In this document: piece after piece, positions 33,910 to 47,045 of the stretch
Position numbering within the stretch: the stretch's first letter is position 1
How the letters are laid out: every line of letters starts with the position of its first letter
Origin: Rehmannia glutinosa
Taxonomy: Eukaryota; Streptophyta; Magnoliopsida; Lamiales; Orobanchaceae
Reading direction: 5' to 3'
Assembly: GCA_016081115.2 (NCBI GenBank)
Contig: CM071933.1
Span: 57,054,660-57,118,659, forward strand
Length of the DNA stretch: 64,000 nucleotides
The notes under the pieces: model-generated
Databases searched by the model: none
What the model saw: only the letters and a program-made list of their open reading frames with translations
What the model was told of the DNA's origin: nothing
Position numbers and translations under genes: made by a program

Positions 33910-34772
33910 ATTCCGGTAGCTATGAGCAACACACCTCGATACTCCCCTTTCAGATGTGTTCCATCAACAGCTAAAACAGGACGAATAGCAGTCCAAAACC
34001 CGCGTAACGATTGACCAAGGCACATGTAACAGTATTTGAAGTGCCCATCTCCATCTGTTTCAATATGTGTAATAGTGTCGGGGTTCACTTCCTTCAGTCT
34101 ATGAAAATAGGCAGGCAACTTCTTAAATGAGTCATCGGGTGTCCCTCTAACTAGTTTCAATGCCTCTTCCCTAGCCCTGCATGCTTTGTCGTACCCTATT
34201 TCAACCCCGAGTGATTGCTTCAATTCACTAATCACCGCGGCAGGTGGATATACATGAGTGGGACTCTTGAATCTGTATTTAATGAGATCACCCAACACCT
34301 TTGATTTAACATTATGGTGTTGGTGGTTCATTAAGTCCCCCGGGCTCGTGTGGATGTTATTGTACTTCTTCACAGCCCATATATTGCCAACACTCAATTT
34401 GCTTGCACGTAGTCTCCATTGACATTTATCATCAGTGCATATGGCAATGAAACGAACCTGATCAACTGAAATGGAGTTAGATGTTGTATCTGGAGTTGCC
34501 GCCTCGCTACCAACGCATCTATGGCCCGTTCCGACAGAATTTTTCAATGGCTTGCGGGTACAATGATCAAACTGACTTGGTCCACCTTCATACCCAAGAT
34601 CAACGGCAGTTTCGTTTAATGGTGGGGATAAATCATTTTCTTGTGCAGGAACAACATTCACAGGCCGTGCTTCTGTTGATGCAACAGGGGCCTTTTCCCC
34701 ATTAGGTCCGCTCCACCTATAGAAAGTGCCATCCATGTCATCAAAGAAAAATGGGTCTGTTTCTTCCAATTT
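33910..34772 (-). pseudogene. MURA-type transposase, N-terminal part
   Basis: Minus strand. It carries a MuDR-type N-terminal zinc-binding segment (FIAICTDDKCQWRLRA followed by a His-containing region, NNIHTSPG) and the beginning of the MULE catalytic domain with the first Asp in LAVDGTHLKGEYRGV. Its 5' side ends at 34772, where a copia LTR starts, so the true start codon and upstream residues are missing; the apparent ATG at 34784 lies in the LTR. Its 3' side ends at the ATTCC duplication of the gypsy element, after which the frame continues at 14464. Confidence 0.88.
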
Positions 34773-36363
34773 TGTAGATCCCAAGGGGTGTGGTTGTAAG
34801 GTTTAGAAGGGGGGGTTGAATAAACCTTACCAACTTTTTCTATTTAGTCCTTTTTAAATTTCGAGTTGATGTTACTCACCGTGTCCTTGGTGATGACCAA
34901 TTTAGTTAATCAAGAGAGTTAGTCTCTCAAATGACTCAACCGAGCCGTTGATGGAATAACTCAACCAAGTTAAAACTAAATTAACTCAACTCGTAGTTTG
35001 TTTTCAAAAGAAGACTTAACACCCTTAAGTTTGGTTAAGTAGAGATTTAAAGCTTGATTTGGTACTTAGAAATTATCTAATGGATAGCAAATATGTCACA
35101 GTGAGAATTAAGCAAATATAGTGCGAGAATTTAAGTCTTTGAAATGTAAATGACACAAAGAGGTTTTTATAGAGGTTCGAAGATGGGGTAATTCTTCTAC
35201 TCCTCTCTTCTCCAACTCCCGGAGGAATCCACTAGGTATTGATCAAGATATACAAAGTGGTAATACCCGGATACAAGTCTTGATCACACAAATGACTTGT
35301 TCCTTTGGGACTCGGCCGGAGATGCCTTGATCACTCACCGGGCTTCTCGTGCGACTCGAAACCTTCTTCACAGGGCAAATTTGCCTTGCTACTACAGCCC
35401 ACTTGCTTAAGCTCTTTGGATTTGATCACGAAGCCCTCCAAAAGCTCAAGACTTGGTTCAACCTTGAACCTTCCTACAATCCTTCGTGGAATGTAGACCC
35501 CTTGATTCTTCAGTAATTTCCTCTTCAACTGATTGAAGTTATCTTTCCTTCACAGGGGAGTGTTGGATTGATGTTCTTCGTAGTGTAGGCTTGAGGATTG
35601 AGCGTTTAATAACTTGAGAATATTTCAGGTTACAAAATGTTTCTTTCTTGCTTGTATTGTCAAGGTAACCTCGTGTAACCTACATCACCTTTTCTCAGAG
35701 TTATTCCTCAGCCTTTTATAGTGTTCTTTCAAAAATCTGCCCGTTGAAGAGATAGGCTTATTTTTGAAAGTCACTTGTGGACGTTGGCTTGTCTTGTTGC
35801 AGTCCTTGAATTTGCCACTTCCTCGTATAAGATGTTCTTCAGCTTTTCAGAGTTCTGACACGGTGTAGTGCTTCCCATTGGTTTATTCCTCTTGCACGCT
35901 TCTGGGACTGAGCACTTCAAGAAAGGTAGCATGGAGATATTACTTGTTTAAGTAATTCTCTTGATTTCTGTGCAACGGATCTTTTTCAGTTATCCCAACT
36001 TGACTGCATTTCCTTGTTTTCCCCAGGTGACTTAGAGTCATCTTCCAATCATTGGATGACTCTCCTGTCACTTTGACTTGAGACTTGGTTGTATTTGGTG
36101 ACTTGACGATACTTCATTCAGCATCATCTCAATCGCTCCTTGATCGAGTCCCTGTCTTCTCTTCTTTTCCATACTCAAATGTCTTGCAATGAGTCTTCCT
36201 TCTAGCCTTGATTGTCTTCTTGCATGTTTAGTCATAGTGACTTAACTCACTTGACCAGCCCTATTTATTACAATGCGCTTTTACAACAAAGAATGGGGTG
36301 CCAACTTCCTATTCTAAGTTTTACATGGCATTCATCAAAATCTAAACAATAAATTTCCCAACA
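34773..36363 (-). repeat. 3' LTR of the minus-strand SIRE-like copia
   Basis: 1591 bp. On the minus strand it begins TGTTGGGAAATTTATTG and ends GGGATCTACA. It matches the plus-strand LTRs at 39896 and 54036 throughout, with many small differences, and seems free of the CAG/CTG-type errors seen in those. The tract at 36364-36382 (minus strand AAAAAGGGGAAAT) is the polypurine tract. Confidence 0.9.
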
Positions 36364-36452
36364 ATTTCCCCTTTTTGATGATGCCAAAACTTAAAACATT
36401 CAAAATGTAAATAGCAAAGATACATACCAGATAGTGCATTCACATAGAATTT

Positions 36453-39400
36453 ATGCATAGAATCAATCCTTTTATTGATCACAACATTCTTGTTCTTTTA
36501 CACAACTGTTTACAAGGTGTATCAGAGCAAACATTTGTCTACACAAAACTAGAGAGTTTACAATTGTTTATGACAGAAGACTTACATAGAGTGTATTTAC
36601 AAGGTAAAATACATGAAGGGGTGGACAACAACACTTCATCTCCTTCGTTGTCTCCTTCTTTCTTCTTCTTCAAAGATTTTCTCGCTTCTTCTTCTTCTTT
36701 TTTTCTCATCTCCAAATTAGCCTTCTTCTTCTTCTTTTCATATGCCTTCCGGGCAGCTTCATCTCTTCTTAGTCTCTCTTGTCTCTCCTCCCAGAGCTCA
36801 GTTTGTCTTTTATTTTCTTCTTCAATTCTTTTTACATACTCAACATTGTTTTTAGCCACTTGCAGATTGGCTACTTGGTCAAGACCAACCCAGTAGATCC
36901 CTCCTTTCTTGCCTGGATCTATGTACTCAATATTTTTGGGCAGAGGTCTGGTCCAAGCCTCTTCCTTCATCACCGCTTTTTTCTACCTCTCCCTCTCGGG
37001 CGTGTATTGTATCTTGGGTCTTCTTCTTCCCACCGATTGACTAGCGGAGTGACCAAAGAAAGTGATCGCCGTAGTCTCGCTCGTCAAACTTCTTCACATA
37101 GCGTGAGACCCTTTTCCCAAGACAAGTCCCAAGCTTGAGCCATGGACATGTTTGCAAAGTATCCTTCAGATGCGAGCGTTTTAAATTCATCAACTGATCT
37201 TGGCTCAGTTCCAGCATCTGAGATGGCATAAGTGTCTCTGTCTACTGGAATGCCTCCATGTTGTTTCAAGATATTCATAACTCGGGCATCCATCCTTCCT
37301 TCCACTTCCTCCATCCCTGCTTCAATTGTTTTTCTCTTTTCAGCCATAGATATAGCAGAGTGTTGGAGTGGCAGAGTCACTGGGAGTTGGCTGCTGATGA
37401 TATCAGCTGTGACAAGACCTTGTTGGGGGGTTTGTGCAATCATCAAGGTCACATCTTTCGATCCTTCCCCCTCAACAGACTTTCCTTTCTTTTGTTTAGA
37501 CACTTCCTCAGCTGTCTTTCCCTTCACAGCTGCTCCCTTCTTTTCAGCTTCAGATCTCTTTAGCGCTTTAAGGTATTCCTCTTCCCCCTTTTTGGCATCA
37601 TCAAAGGATAGAGGAACCCCAGAAACATACTGGCAAGCAGGAAGTCGAGCCTGCTGATAGTCGAGTTCTGCTTCGAGTCTGCTGCGGAGTATGCGGCACG
37701 AAATTCAGAGCGAGTAGCGTTGGACTCTGCTGAAACTAGCTTCATCTCAGCCATGAGAAGGCTGAATTTTCTATCCATATTTTCTTCCAGACGCAGGAGA
37801 TCACTCTTATTTTGCTCACGCAGCAGCTTTATCTCAGCAGTGTGAGCTTCATGCATGTGCTCAATGTGTTCTCTCAATTTCGTCTTTGCATCGCATTCTC
37901 ATTTCGCCATACCAAAAGAGCTTGTTGAACAATGTCCTGAAGTATCTAGCTTGTTCCACACGCATTGTTTCTTCTTTGTTGCCACCATTCCCGATTCGAT
38001 CGTTATGCCTCTCAAGTCGCGATGAGGTTGGCATCTCTGTTGTCCGATCTCATGTCCATAGAGGCCTGGTGCCTCTCCATCCGTTCAATTTCAAAAATAA
38101 TGCCTTGAACACCTCGCGAACTTCAAATTTTTCTTCCGTTGCGGTGATGGCCACGCAGTCGTCAAAGTCATAGTCGGCGGAACGATGGTACTGGATGGAA
38201 TGACAGAGCTGGTCTATGAAAGCGCGCGAGTTCGTTCTCTGACTCTTCAGGGAGGTCGGGTACCTCCAGGGAGAAAGGAAATGATTCTACAAAGGAATCA
38301 TCACCGCCAACTGGGATTTGTTCAATAATGAGCGGTGCGCGTGAAGTTCCTTTTGGAGTCAAACCTCTGCAGGCTTGGGAGCCTGCGCGCAGTGGACTCT
38401 GTTTGTTGGGGTCTTTTGTGAAGTGGACCCGACTTGCGAGCCTCAACAGTCTCAACAGCCGTTGGTCTCACCGGTTTCTCCAATCGAGTAGACGGTCCTC
38501 GGCATTATCGTAAGCATCATTGGACGATGATGAGATTTCCATTGGTGGCTCATCATCAAAATTAAAGGTTTGACGAGTAGTCTTGGGATCGACTTGCTCG
38601 TGCTTGGAACATCCGCACCGAGTCTTTTGGATCTATCACGGGGATGACTCAATTTCTTCGTCGCCTTTCCGATCCCGGAAAAGTTACATCAGATTATCCT
38701 GGGAATCATGAAGTGCACTTATCTCCTTTTCTCGATGGATCAATGATAGCAGGAGAGATGTTCTCTACTTCACCAAGTTACCCGGAAGTCTCAACCTCCC
38801 GTTGGCCTTCATTACCTCCCGCAGCTCAACTCGCAATGAGGCCTTGACCTCCCTTTCGACAATGTCACTGCCTTAGGGTCTTTCGTGGTGGCATCCATTG
38901 GAGTCTCAACTCCATGGATTGCACTTTCATCGCCTGCAGTGTTAACTCCCGGGGTTGTTCCGTCTCGTGCCTCGACGCATCGCCAGCGTCATTAGCCCTC
39001 GAGTAGGTTGGCACCTCACCGAGAGACAGTCTCAACTCGCCTCGAGCTTCGTTGATGGCAACTTGATGTTCATCTTGTGTCCGTACTTTCTCCACTTCGC
39101 CTCCTAGATTCGTTGTGGAGTCATCTCGCAAAGATCCTCCGACCTTGCTACAGTGATGGAGGGAGTTTCCCCCTCACCGGGCGCACCACCGAGGACTTGG
39201 AATGGGATCACTCGTCTCCAAACTCCCTACCGTATTTATTCGAGTGTTCAGCCGTTGGGGCAGGTGGTAAAACACCTTCAATAGGGGTTGGCTCGACTGG
39301 GGTCCCCACTATCCCAGTTTCATCGCCAACTTCCTTATTTCCTTCTTCAGATTGAATCGGGAAGTGGTAGCAATGACAACGGTGGCGATTTGCTGAAGCA

Positions 39401-39895
39401 CTCCCATTGGATCGATTTCCAGCTGTGTTTTGGAGGACTCTCCTGGTCCCTCCATCATGCTCTTCTCATGAAGAATCCTGGATTCATGCATTGCTTGCTG
39501 CAATTGCAACTCTTCTGTAGCAGCAGCAGGGTCCAAATCGTCATCACTTTCTGATAGAATATCAAAGTGAGAATGTGTATGTTCTATGGTCCAGTGAGAG
39601 GGCAGATGTTGGCCTTCTCTCGTGCCTCAGCTTCCTCTGCCAGTCTCTCCTTCTCCTTATCCTTGAAGATCTGCAGGATATCTTTGCAGTTTTCTTCATC
39701 CAGAGCTGGGATCACAGAGGTCAGTGCAAGGAAGTTCAGCAGTTCCTCTTCTTCTTCGATGAACTCGGGTCGTTGGAACTGTTCCCTGGATCGACCCAAC
39801 TTCCACGTCCTCCACTCTCGCAGACGATTTTGGATGTCTGGATAAAGTGGGGATAGGATCACCGCATCACTATCATCTCCATCAGCTTCCTCTTG
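36453..39895 (-). pseudogene. Post-pol (envelope-position) ORF of SIRE-like copia, C-terminal part, minus strand
   Basis: Minus-strand coding sequence in several frames, read from 39895 to about 36600: acidic region (QRPEFIEEEEELLNFLAL), Pro/Ser/Thr/Glu-rich middle, coiled-coil stretch (EHIEHMHEAHTAEIKLLREQ, 37877-37650), Lys-rich linker, a segment with MDARVMNILKQHGGIPVDRD (about 37300-37230), KKGGIYWVGLDQVANLQVA (about 36920-36860) and a Lys/Glu-rich C-terminus (36840-36620). No clear signal peptide or transmembrane segment was seen, so an envelope role is not supported by what is visible. 36.4-37.9 kb reads cleanly; 37.9-39.26 kb is noisy, with many frame breaks. 36364-36600 is 3' UTR. Confidence 0.65.
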
Positions 39896-41448
39896 TGTTA
39901 GGAATTTTATTGTTTAGATTTTGATGAATGCCATGTAAAACTTAGAATAGAAAGTTGGCACCCCAATTCTTGTTGTAAAATGCATTGCAATAAATAGAGC
40001 TGGCCAAGCTGAGTTAAGTCAGCTACGCCCTAACATGCAAGAAGACAATCAAGACTTGAAGGAAGACTCCATTGCGAGACAAATGAGTATGGCAAAGAAG
40101 AGTAGACAGAACTCTCTCGGAGAAGCAACGAGATGCAGATGCAGTGGTGGAGCATCGATCAAGTCAACTCAATAGAAGCCAAGTCTCAAGTTGAAGTGAC
40201 AAAGAGTCATCCATGATTGGAAGTCGACTCTAAGTCACCTGGGAAAGCAAGGAAATGCAAATCAAGTCGAGATAATCAGTAAAAGAACCGTTGCACGAAA
40301 TCAAGAGATTTACTTAAACAAGTAATATCTCCATACCACCTTTCTCGAGTGCTCACCCCGAGCGTGCAAAAGGAATGAACCAATGGGAAGCACTACACCG
40401 TGTCAGAACTCTGAAAAGGTGAAAGAACAATTCATACGAGGAAATGGAAATTCCAAGAACTGCAACAAGACAAGCCAACGACTGCAAAGTGACTTTCAAA
40501 AATAAGCCTATCTCTTCAACGGGCAAATTTTTGAAAGTTCACTATAAAAGGCTGAGGAGTTTGTTTGAGAAGAATGATGACACACATGTGAGATATACAA
40601 GCATATTAGAAAAACTAAAATATTCTCAATCCTCAAGCCTACATTACGAAGAACATCAATCCAACACTCACCTGTGAAGGAAAGATAACTTCAACCAGTT
40701 GAAGAGGAAAATATCAAAAACAAGGGGTCTACATTCCGGAAGGATTGTAGGAAGGTTCAAGGTCGAACCAAGTCTTAAGCTTTTGGAGGGCTTCGTGATC
40801 AAATCCAAAGAGCTTGAGCAAGTGAGTCAGAGTAGTAGCAAGCAAAACCCCTGTGAAGAAGCCGAGTCGTGCACGAGAAGCCACCGAGTGATCAAGGCGT
40901 CTCCAGACTGAGTCCCTAAGGATCAAGTCGGCTGTTGTGATCAAGACTTGTATCTGGACTGTTACCACTTTGTAAACTGATCATTACTTAGTGGATTCCT
41001 CCAGGAGTTGGAGAAGAGAGGAGTAGAAGAATTACCCCATCTTCGAACCTCTATAAAAATTTTATTGTGTCATTTACTTTTCAGCACTTTAATTCTTGCA
41101 TTCTTAATCGCTTATATCTCACGATAAATTTGCTATCCACTTGATAATTCATAAGTACTAAATCAAGCTCTAAAATCTTGCTTAATCAAACTTAAGGGTG
41201 TTAAGTCTTCCAGTCTTCCAAAAAACAAAACCACACAAATTGAGTCAAATTATAGCCAACAAATGAGTTATTCCATCAACAGCTCGAAATCATTGAGAGA
41301 TTAACTCTACCGAGTGACTAATTCGATTGTCTATCAAGGACACAAAATGTGAATCAACTCGTATATTTAAAAGGACTAAATCGAAAATTTGGTAAGGTTT
41401 ATTCAACCCCCCTTCTAAACCTTACTATTACACCCTTTGGGACCTACA
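39896..41448 (+). repeat. LTR of plus-strand SIRE-like copia, copy 1
   Basis: 1553 bp, TGTTAGGAATTTTATTG to GGGACCTACA. The preceding five bases are TCTTG. Matches 54036-55574. Confidence 0.92.
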
Positions 41449-41450
41449 AG

Positions 41451-41462
41451 TGGTATCGGAGC
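41451..41462 (+). other. Primer binding site, copy 1
   Basis: TGGTATCGGAGC two bases after the LTR end; it differs from the usual TGGTATCAGAGC by A to G within a CAG, the same in copy 2 (55577-55588). This may be a true variant or the local CAG miscall. Confidence 0.75.
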
Positions 41463-41575
41463 GGTTGGTTCATTGAACCCTCCGCACCGGTTCTTGAACT
41501 AGATCTCCAAACTTTTCAAAGTCCGCTTTAGTACTTAAACCTTCAAAACTCTTTTTATCATTAAAAGTTATTATC

Positions 41576-43900
41576 ATGGAAGCAAATTTGACACGCATTC
41601 CTATGTTCACTATTGAAGAATTTGATGATTGGAAAATTCGTATGCGTGCTCATCTATCAAAGATTACATGATGAAATGTGGATAGTGATAGAAGATGGGC
41701 CTCTGCAAATATTAAAGGTGAACACAATCGCATTTAAGAGTTGCAACAAGGAGAAGAAGATGTCTCCCGCACTCATGGTTGAAAACCAAGAACCGAGTGG
41801 ACAAATGATGACAGAAAAGATACAACCTGGACAATGTAGCCAAGGACATCCTTTACAAAACCTTAGACAAAGCCATGTTCAACAAAGTCAAATCATGCAA
41901 AACGGCTAAGGAAATGGGACAAGTGACATTGATTTGTGAAGGCTCGAGCAAATCAAAGAAAACAAATTGTCGGGATCGTGACGAAATTTGAGAACTTCAA
42001 AATGATCTCGGGAAAAACCTGGATCAACCGGATGCTCGGTTCACGTAAATCACAAATGAGTCATTCGCACTTGGAAAGGAATATACACGAAGAAATGTGT
42101 ATGAAGATCCTAAAAAGTCTTCCAAATGAATGGGAAATGAAGGTCATGGCACCGAGACATTCCATGGACCTATCAAAGACATCCAACCATGAACTATTCT
42201 CGGACCTCAAAGCCTACGAGTTTGAGCCGAGAAGAAAAGACCAGGAAGAGACAAAATGCACCCAAAACAACTCGCTCTAATTGTTAAAGATGGGAAGAGA
42301 GCCGAGGTCAAAGAAGTCATTGACCCGGAAGAAATAGCCCGATGGTTAAAAGGTTCAACAAGTTCTTCAATAAGAACTACAAAAGAGGGAAGGGTGAATC
42401 TTCCGAAGACACTCACTCACTCCAAATCAAGGGAAGACAGGCCAACCAAGAGAACAAATCATCAAAAAGTTGAGTATCAAAGGGTGACAACTCAAGAATG
42501 GAAAGAGCCGATCAAAAAGTCAATATCTATGTTGGAACTCGTAGACAACCAGGTCACTATGCCATTGATCGCTCATATCCTCGTAGTCAACAAGACAGGG
42601 ATGAAGAAGAAAGAAAGGTCTTCAGAGAAAGAAGACAAGAAAAGAAAAAGGCAATGATGGTCTGCAGAGATCACCGAGACAACCAAGTCAAGAGAGACAA
42701 AATTGATTCGAGAGCAAAGCGATGAAGCCGACTACTCAAGTGACTCAAGAAGAAGCCCGATTTGCTTGATGGCCAAGGAACAAGATCAACCTCGACCAAG
42801 AAGATGAGGTACAATCTAACTCATCAAACTCGTACACCATGATAGTGATCGTGACACACACACTTCATCACCCACTCGATCTTTATGATTCATTAGGAAA
42901 AATGATGAAAGATTTTGAACACATTAAATCCTCACACACGCTATTGAATAGGAAAACAAATCTACTCAAAAGTCAAAACTCAAAGTCCGACTAAGGAGCT
43001 GAGTACTCTAAGTCAAATAGCTGATGAGAATAAAAGTTTAAAGGCTGAAAATGCTAAATTAATAGCAGAAATTGCTGCTATAGAAAAGAGGGAGAATGAC
43101 CTCAAGAATGTTATTGCCTCATTCACTAAGGCATCTAAATCATTGGATGATCTTATTATGAGTCAAAGAGAATGTGGAGACAAGACAGGCTTAGGATTTA
43201 ATTCCTCTGTGCTATGTCAAACCTCAAGAGTAATTTTGGAAAAAGGATCTTCAAGTCATGAAGAGTCTGAAAAATCCAAAACTCTAAATGTTGCACACAC
43301 ATTCACTCCAAAGCACAATAATAAGCAAACTGGCCTTGGTTATAAAGGAAAAGGAAAACAACCAGTTGAGTGCTTACCGAAAGGACAAATGAGAAAAGAT
43401 TCACCGAGTCCTCAAAGAAACTCCAAACAAAAATACTCAGAAAGAAGAAGCAGAGCTACCAAAACCCCGGAAAATCCATAAAAGAAATACAAATGATGGG
43501 AATGGTAGAAAATATCCAAGCCAAGCCGATTGGAATAATGTGAACTATCGGATAGACTTATGGAATATAAGCCCAAATGGCAAAGGCCTAGAACTCAAGA
43601 AAGGCCATTGCAAAAGTATAAGAGCTTTAATCAAAGACACATATGCACCTAGGCACTACACTCAAAAACACCACAATTACCCAAGGAAGGCAATTGCTAA
43701 AACACATATGCGACATACGAGACAAAAGAGACAAAATTTGTATGAACCTAGAATCCCCAAGCAATTTGCCAGGATTAATTATGATTATGGCACGATAGAT
43801 GGCAACCTCTTAGAGTCAAATCATTTGGCTATAGGTTGGTTGGATCATCTTACAATTCTAACCCCTCAGACCCGCATAAGTATGGGTACCTAAAACTTAA
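41576..43900 (+). pseudogene. Copia gag, copy 1, frame-broken
   Basis: ATG 41576 opens MEANLTRIPMFTIEEFDDWK, the usual SIRE-like gag start, but the frame is lost after about 30 residues. Fragments follow: NEWEMKVMAPRHSMDLSKTS (UBN2-type region, 42125-42190), a CCHC knuckle recognisable in shifted frame around 42530-42570 (in copy 2, CWNCRQPGHY), a coiled-coil region near 42960-43150, and KTGLGFNSSVLCQTS onward (43170-43490). Expected role: capsid and RNA binding. Confidence 0.75.
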
Positions 43901-43909
43901 TTTCCTTGA

Positions 43910-46900
43910 TTGCGGTTCAAGGAACAAAATGAGTGCCAAGGAACCTGGTACATGGATAGTGGTCTTTCCGGACATATGACAGAAATAAGAAAAATCACAA
44001 AATTCAAGGAAGTTAAAGGAGCAAAAGTCATATTTGGAGGAAATGAAGCTCCTGGTGAAATAAGAGGCATTGGATCCATCAAGAGGAATGGATTAGAGAT
44101 CACAGATGTTGCATATGTTGAAGGACTCAACTTCAATTTACTAAGCATCACCAACTCGTGACAAGGGCTACAATGTTGGATTCAACATGGGTATATGCCA
44201 AATCAAAGATATTGAATCAAATGAAGTGGTCTTTGCAAGGATGTAGACAAAGAATATGTATGTCGTGGATTGGTCAATCGCAACACCCAAGACTACATTT
44301 ACTAGCGAAGAGCACAAATTAATCAAGTTGGTTGTGGCACAAAAAGCCGAGTCACCCGAACTTCAAAACGATTAACAAACTTTCAAGAAGTCATCTTGTG
44401 GAAGGACTTCCGGACTCGAGATACAAGAAGGAGAGTATATGTGACGATGTCGAAGGGAAAACAAATCAAGTCGTCATTCAAGAAAAGACGTGCCCATCCT
44501 CAACAAGAATATTGCATCCGCTTCATATGGATCTATTTGGCCCATGGAACCTGCCAAAGATAAGTGGAAAGAAATACACCTTGGTGGTAGTAGATGACTA
44601 CTCAAGATATACATGGACAATATTCATGTGTAAGAAGAAAAACTCTACAAAAACTACCACAAATTGATGAAAAGGATTCAAAACGAGAAGAGTCAAACCA
44701 TTATCAAAATAAGATCGATGACAGAGGAACCGAGTTTGTCAATGGAATAATAACTCGTATTGTATTGAGAATGGTATTGGTCATGAACTATCAGCAGCAG
44801 GACTCCACAAAGAGAATGGAGTTGCGAGAAAGAAGAAATAGAACCCTCAAAGAAGCAAGCAAGGACCATGTTAGTCAAGCAGAGTTACCAAAAAGATTTT
44901 GGGTCAAGCAATCAACACACTTTTTACACTCAAAACAGATGTATGATAAATAGACAAATGACACAAAGACCCCTATGAGATCCGGATCGAAGAAAACCAA
45001 ATGTTGCATATTTCGTAATATTTGGATGCAAATGCTTCATCCACAACAATGGCAAAGCCAATCTAAAGGCTTTTGATGCTAAAGTCGATGAAGGTATCTT
45101 CTTAGATACTCAAATTTGAAAGCAAAGCCTACGAATACTCAACAAAAGGACTATGGTTGCGAAAGAATCCATTCATGTGGTATTTGATGAGCCAAATATA
45201 AATGGAGAAGACATTGAAGAGTCACCGATAAGTTTGAATTATCCAACCGCATGAAGAGTCCCTATCTTTGAAGTTGAAGCCGAATTATCAATTCGTAAGA
45301 AGATGAGATAGTTGAATCTCAAAAACAATGGAAAATTTGCGGCTAAGTGATTACGAGAGAGTCGACCACAAAGAACACAAAAAGTCGATCAATCCACTAA
45401 CTTACTCCAACTCGATGTAAGATGGCCGAGAGACCATCCACCGAACTTGTAATTGGAGATATAAGAGAAGGTGTCAAAACAAGATCCGAACTCAACAAGA
45501 AGCCATGTTCACATGCTTCATCTCGCAAATAGAGCCCAAAGATGTGTCACAAGCATTGGATTGACACACATTGGATTCAAGCTATGCAAGAAGAGTCAAT
45601 CAGTTTGAGAGAAATAAAGTATGGGAATTAGTGCAAAGACCCATACATCAAAATGTTATTGGAACCAAATGGGTGTTCGTAAATAAGATGAACGAGAAAG
45701 GTTCTGTGGTAAGAAACAAAGCAAGACTAGTAGCCAAAGGATATTGCCAAGAAGAAGGGATAGATTTTGATGAAACATTTGCCCTCGTAGCAAGATTGGA
45801 AGCTATAAGGATGTTTCTTGCCTATGCACTCACAAGAATTTCATTGTATATCGATGGATGTAAAAAGTGCATTCCTAAATGGTTTATTGGAAGAAGAAGT
45901 GTATGTTGAACAACCTCCGAGGATTTGAGCAGAAGACTCTTGGAGATAAGGTATACAAACTCAAGAAAGCCCTGTATGGATTGAAGCAGGCACCCGAGCA
46001 TGGTATGATACCTTGTCACAATTCCTAACTCGAAAAAGGATTCACAAAAGGAAAAGTAGATAGAACACTTTTCGTAATTCAAGACAAGAAGAGTATTCTA
46101 CTTGTTCAAATATATGTTGATGACATCATCTTTGGATCCACAAACAAAGAGTCAGTGTGAAAAGTTTTCAAACCTCATGCAAAGTAAATTTGAAATGAGC
46201 ATGATGGGAGAGTCGACATTCTTCCTTGACTCCAAGTGAAACAAATTGGAAGGATGGAACCTTCATAAGTCAAACAAAATACACCGTAGATTTAATGAAG
46301 AAGTTTGGTATGGAGGAGAAGTCTTCGTAAAAATACCAATGAACACATCACCAAAATGGACATGGATGCGGATGGTAAGCCCAGATCAAACAAGATACTG
46401 AGCACTTATTGGATCATTGCTCTATCTCACAAAGAAGCGGCGCCGTACATCACCTTTGTTGTAGGTGTATGTGCAAGATTTCAATCTGCTCAAAAGAGAG
46501 CCATATGACAAAACAAGAGAATATTGAGATACTTGAAAGGAAGCCAAAGTAGGGCTATGGTATCCAAAGGAAGGTGGATTCAAGCTAATTGGCTATTCAG
46601 ATTCTCGACTATCTTTGGATGCAGAGTGGACAGAAGAGCACTTCAGCACATGTCAAATGCTAGGAAACAGCAGATTTCCCGGTTTAGCAAGAAGCAAAAC
46701 TCAATAGCCACCTCTACAAATTGAGGCGAGAATACATAGGCTGGCAAACAGCCCAAGTCCTATGGATGAGACAACAAATGAGAGACTATGAAGTTGAAGA
46801 AAAAGAAATTCCAATCATGTGTGATAATACAAGTGCAATTGCAATCACTCAAAATCCTGTGTTGCACTCAAGAACAAAACATATTGATGTCGATATCACT

Positions 46901-47045
46901 TCATAAGAGATCATGTTGAAAAGAAGGACATCATCCTGAATATATCTCAACCGATAAACAACTAGCCGACATCTTCACAAAACCACTATGTGAGTCAAGA
47001 TTTGAAGAACTCAAGCATGAGTTGGGGCTAACTGAGTGTGAGCCG
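43910..47045 (+). pseudogene. Copia pol (protease, integrase, RT, RNase H), copy 1, frame-broken
   Basis: Protease with TWYMDSGLSGHMTE (about 43940). HHCC region LWHKKPSHPNFKTIN and integrase LHMDLFGP, VVDDYSRYTWTIF (44330-44640), with the C-terminal core DRGTEF and NGVA-type region (44715-44830) in other frames. RT: NKVWELVQRP, GTKWVFVNK, KARLVAKGYCQEEGIDFDET (45600-45780) and YVDD encoded at 46113-46124. RNase H: MCDNTSAIAITQNPVLHSRT (46815-46880), then DIFTKPL near 46970. More than ten frame changes or stops are needed to follow it, and most differ from those in copy 2. Confidence 0.85.

Larger units (their letters stand above)
10185..34772. mobile_element. Mutator-like element (Ulp1-carrying, Kaonashi-like), interrupted
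   Basis: Two broken genes face each other: a DUF1985/Ulp1-type protease gene on plus (11132-12883) and a MURA-type transposase on minus (14464-13407 continuing at 33910-34772). Ulp1-like genes inside MULEs without long terminal inverted repeats are known as the Kaonashi group in Arabidopsis; the assignment rests on that gene pair. The coding halves are separated by the gypsy element at 14465-33909, flanked by ATTCC on both sides. The right end was cut at 34773 by a copia LTR. The left end is tentatively put at about 10185, where AAATTTGCAGAAATGCCACC resembles plant MULE ends; no terminal repeat or 9-bp duplication could be tested. Confidence 0.75.
34773..39895 (-). mobile_element. SIRE/Maximus-like copia, minus strand, 3' part only
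   Basis: Minus-strand element represented by its 3' LTR (34773-36363), polypurine tract and C-terminal half of the post-pol ORF. Its outer LTR end interrupts the MURA transposase at 34773. On the other side it stops at 39895, where a plus-strand LTR of a related element begins, so gag, pol and the 5' LTR are missing or displaced outside the window. Whether the junction at 39895 is a nested insertion or a rearrangement cannot be decided because the continuing target sequence is not seen. Confidence 0.8.

Noticed and set aside
36453..37138. Plus-strand ORFs with hydrophobic Phe/Ser/Leu runs that look like membrane proteins
   Set aside because: Antisense shadow of the Lys/Glu-rich C-terminus of the minus-strand post-pol ORF; same applies to 51859-52080 minus.
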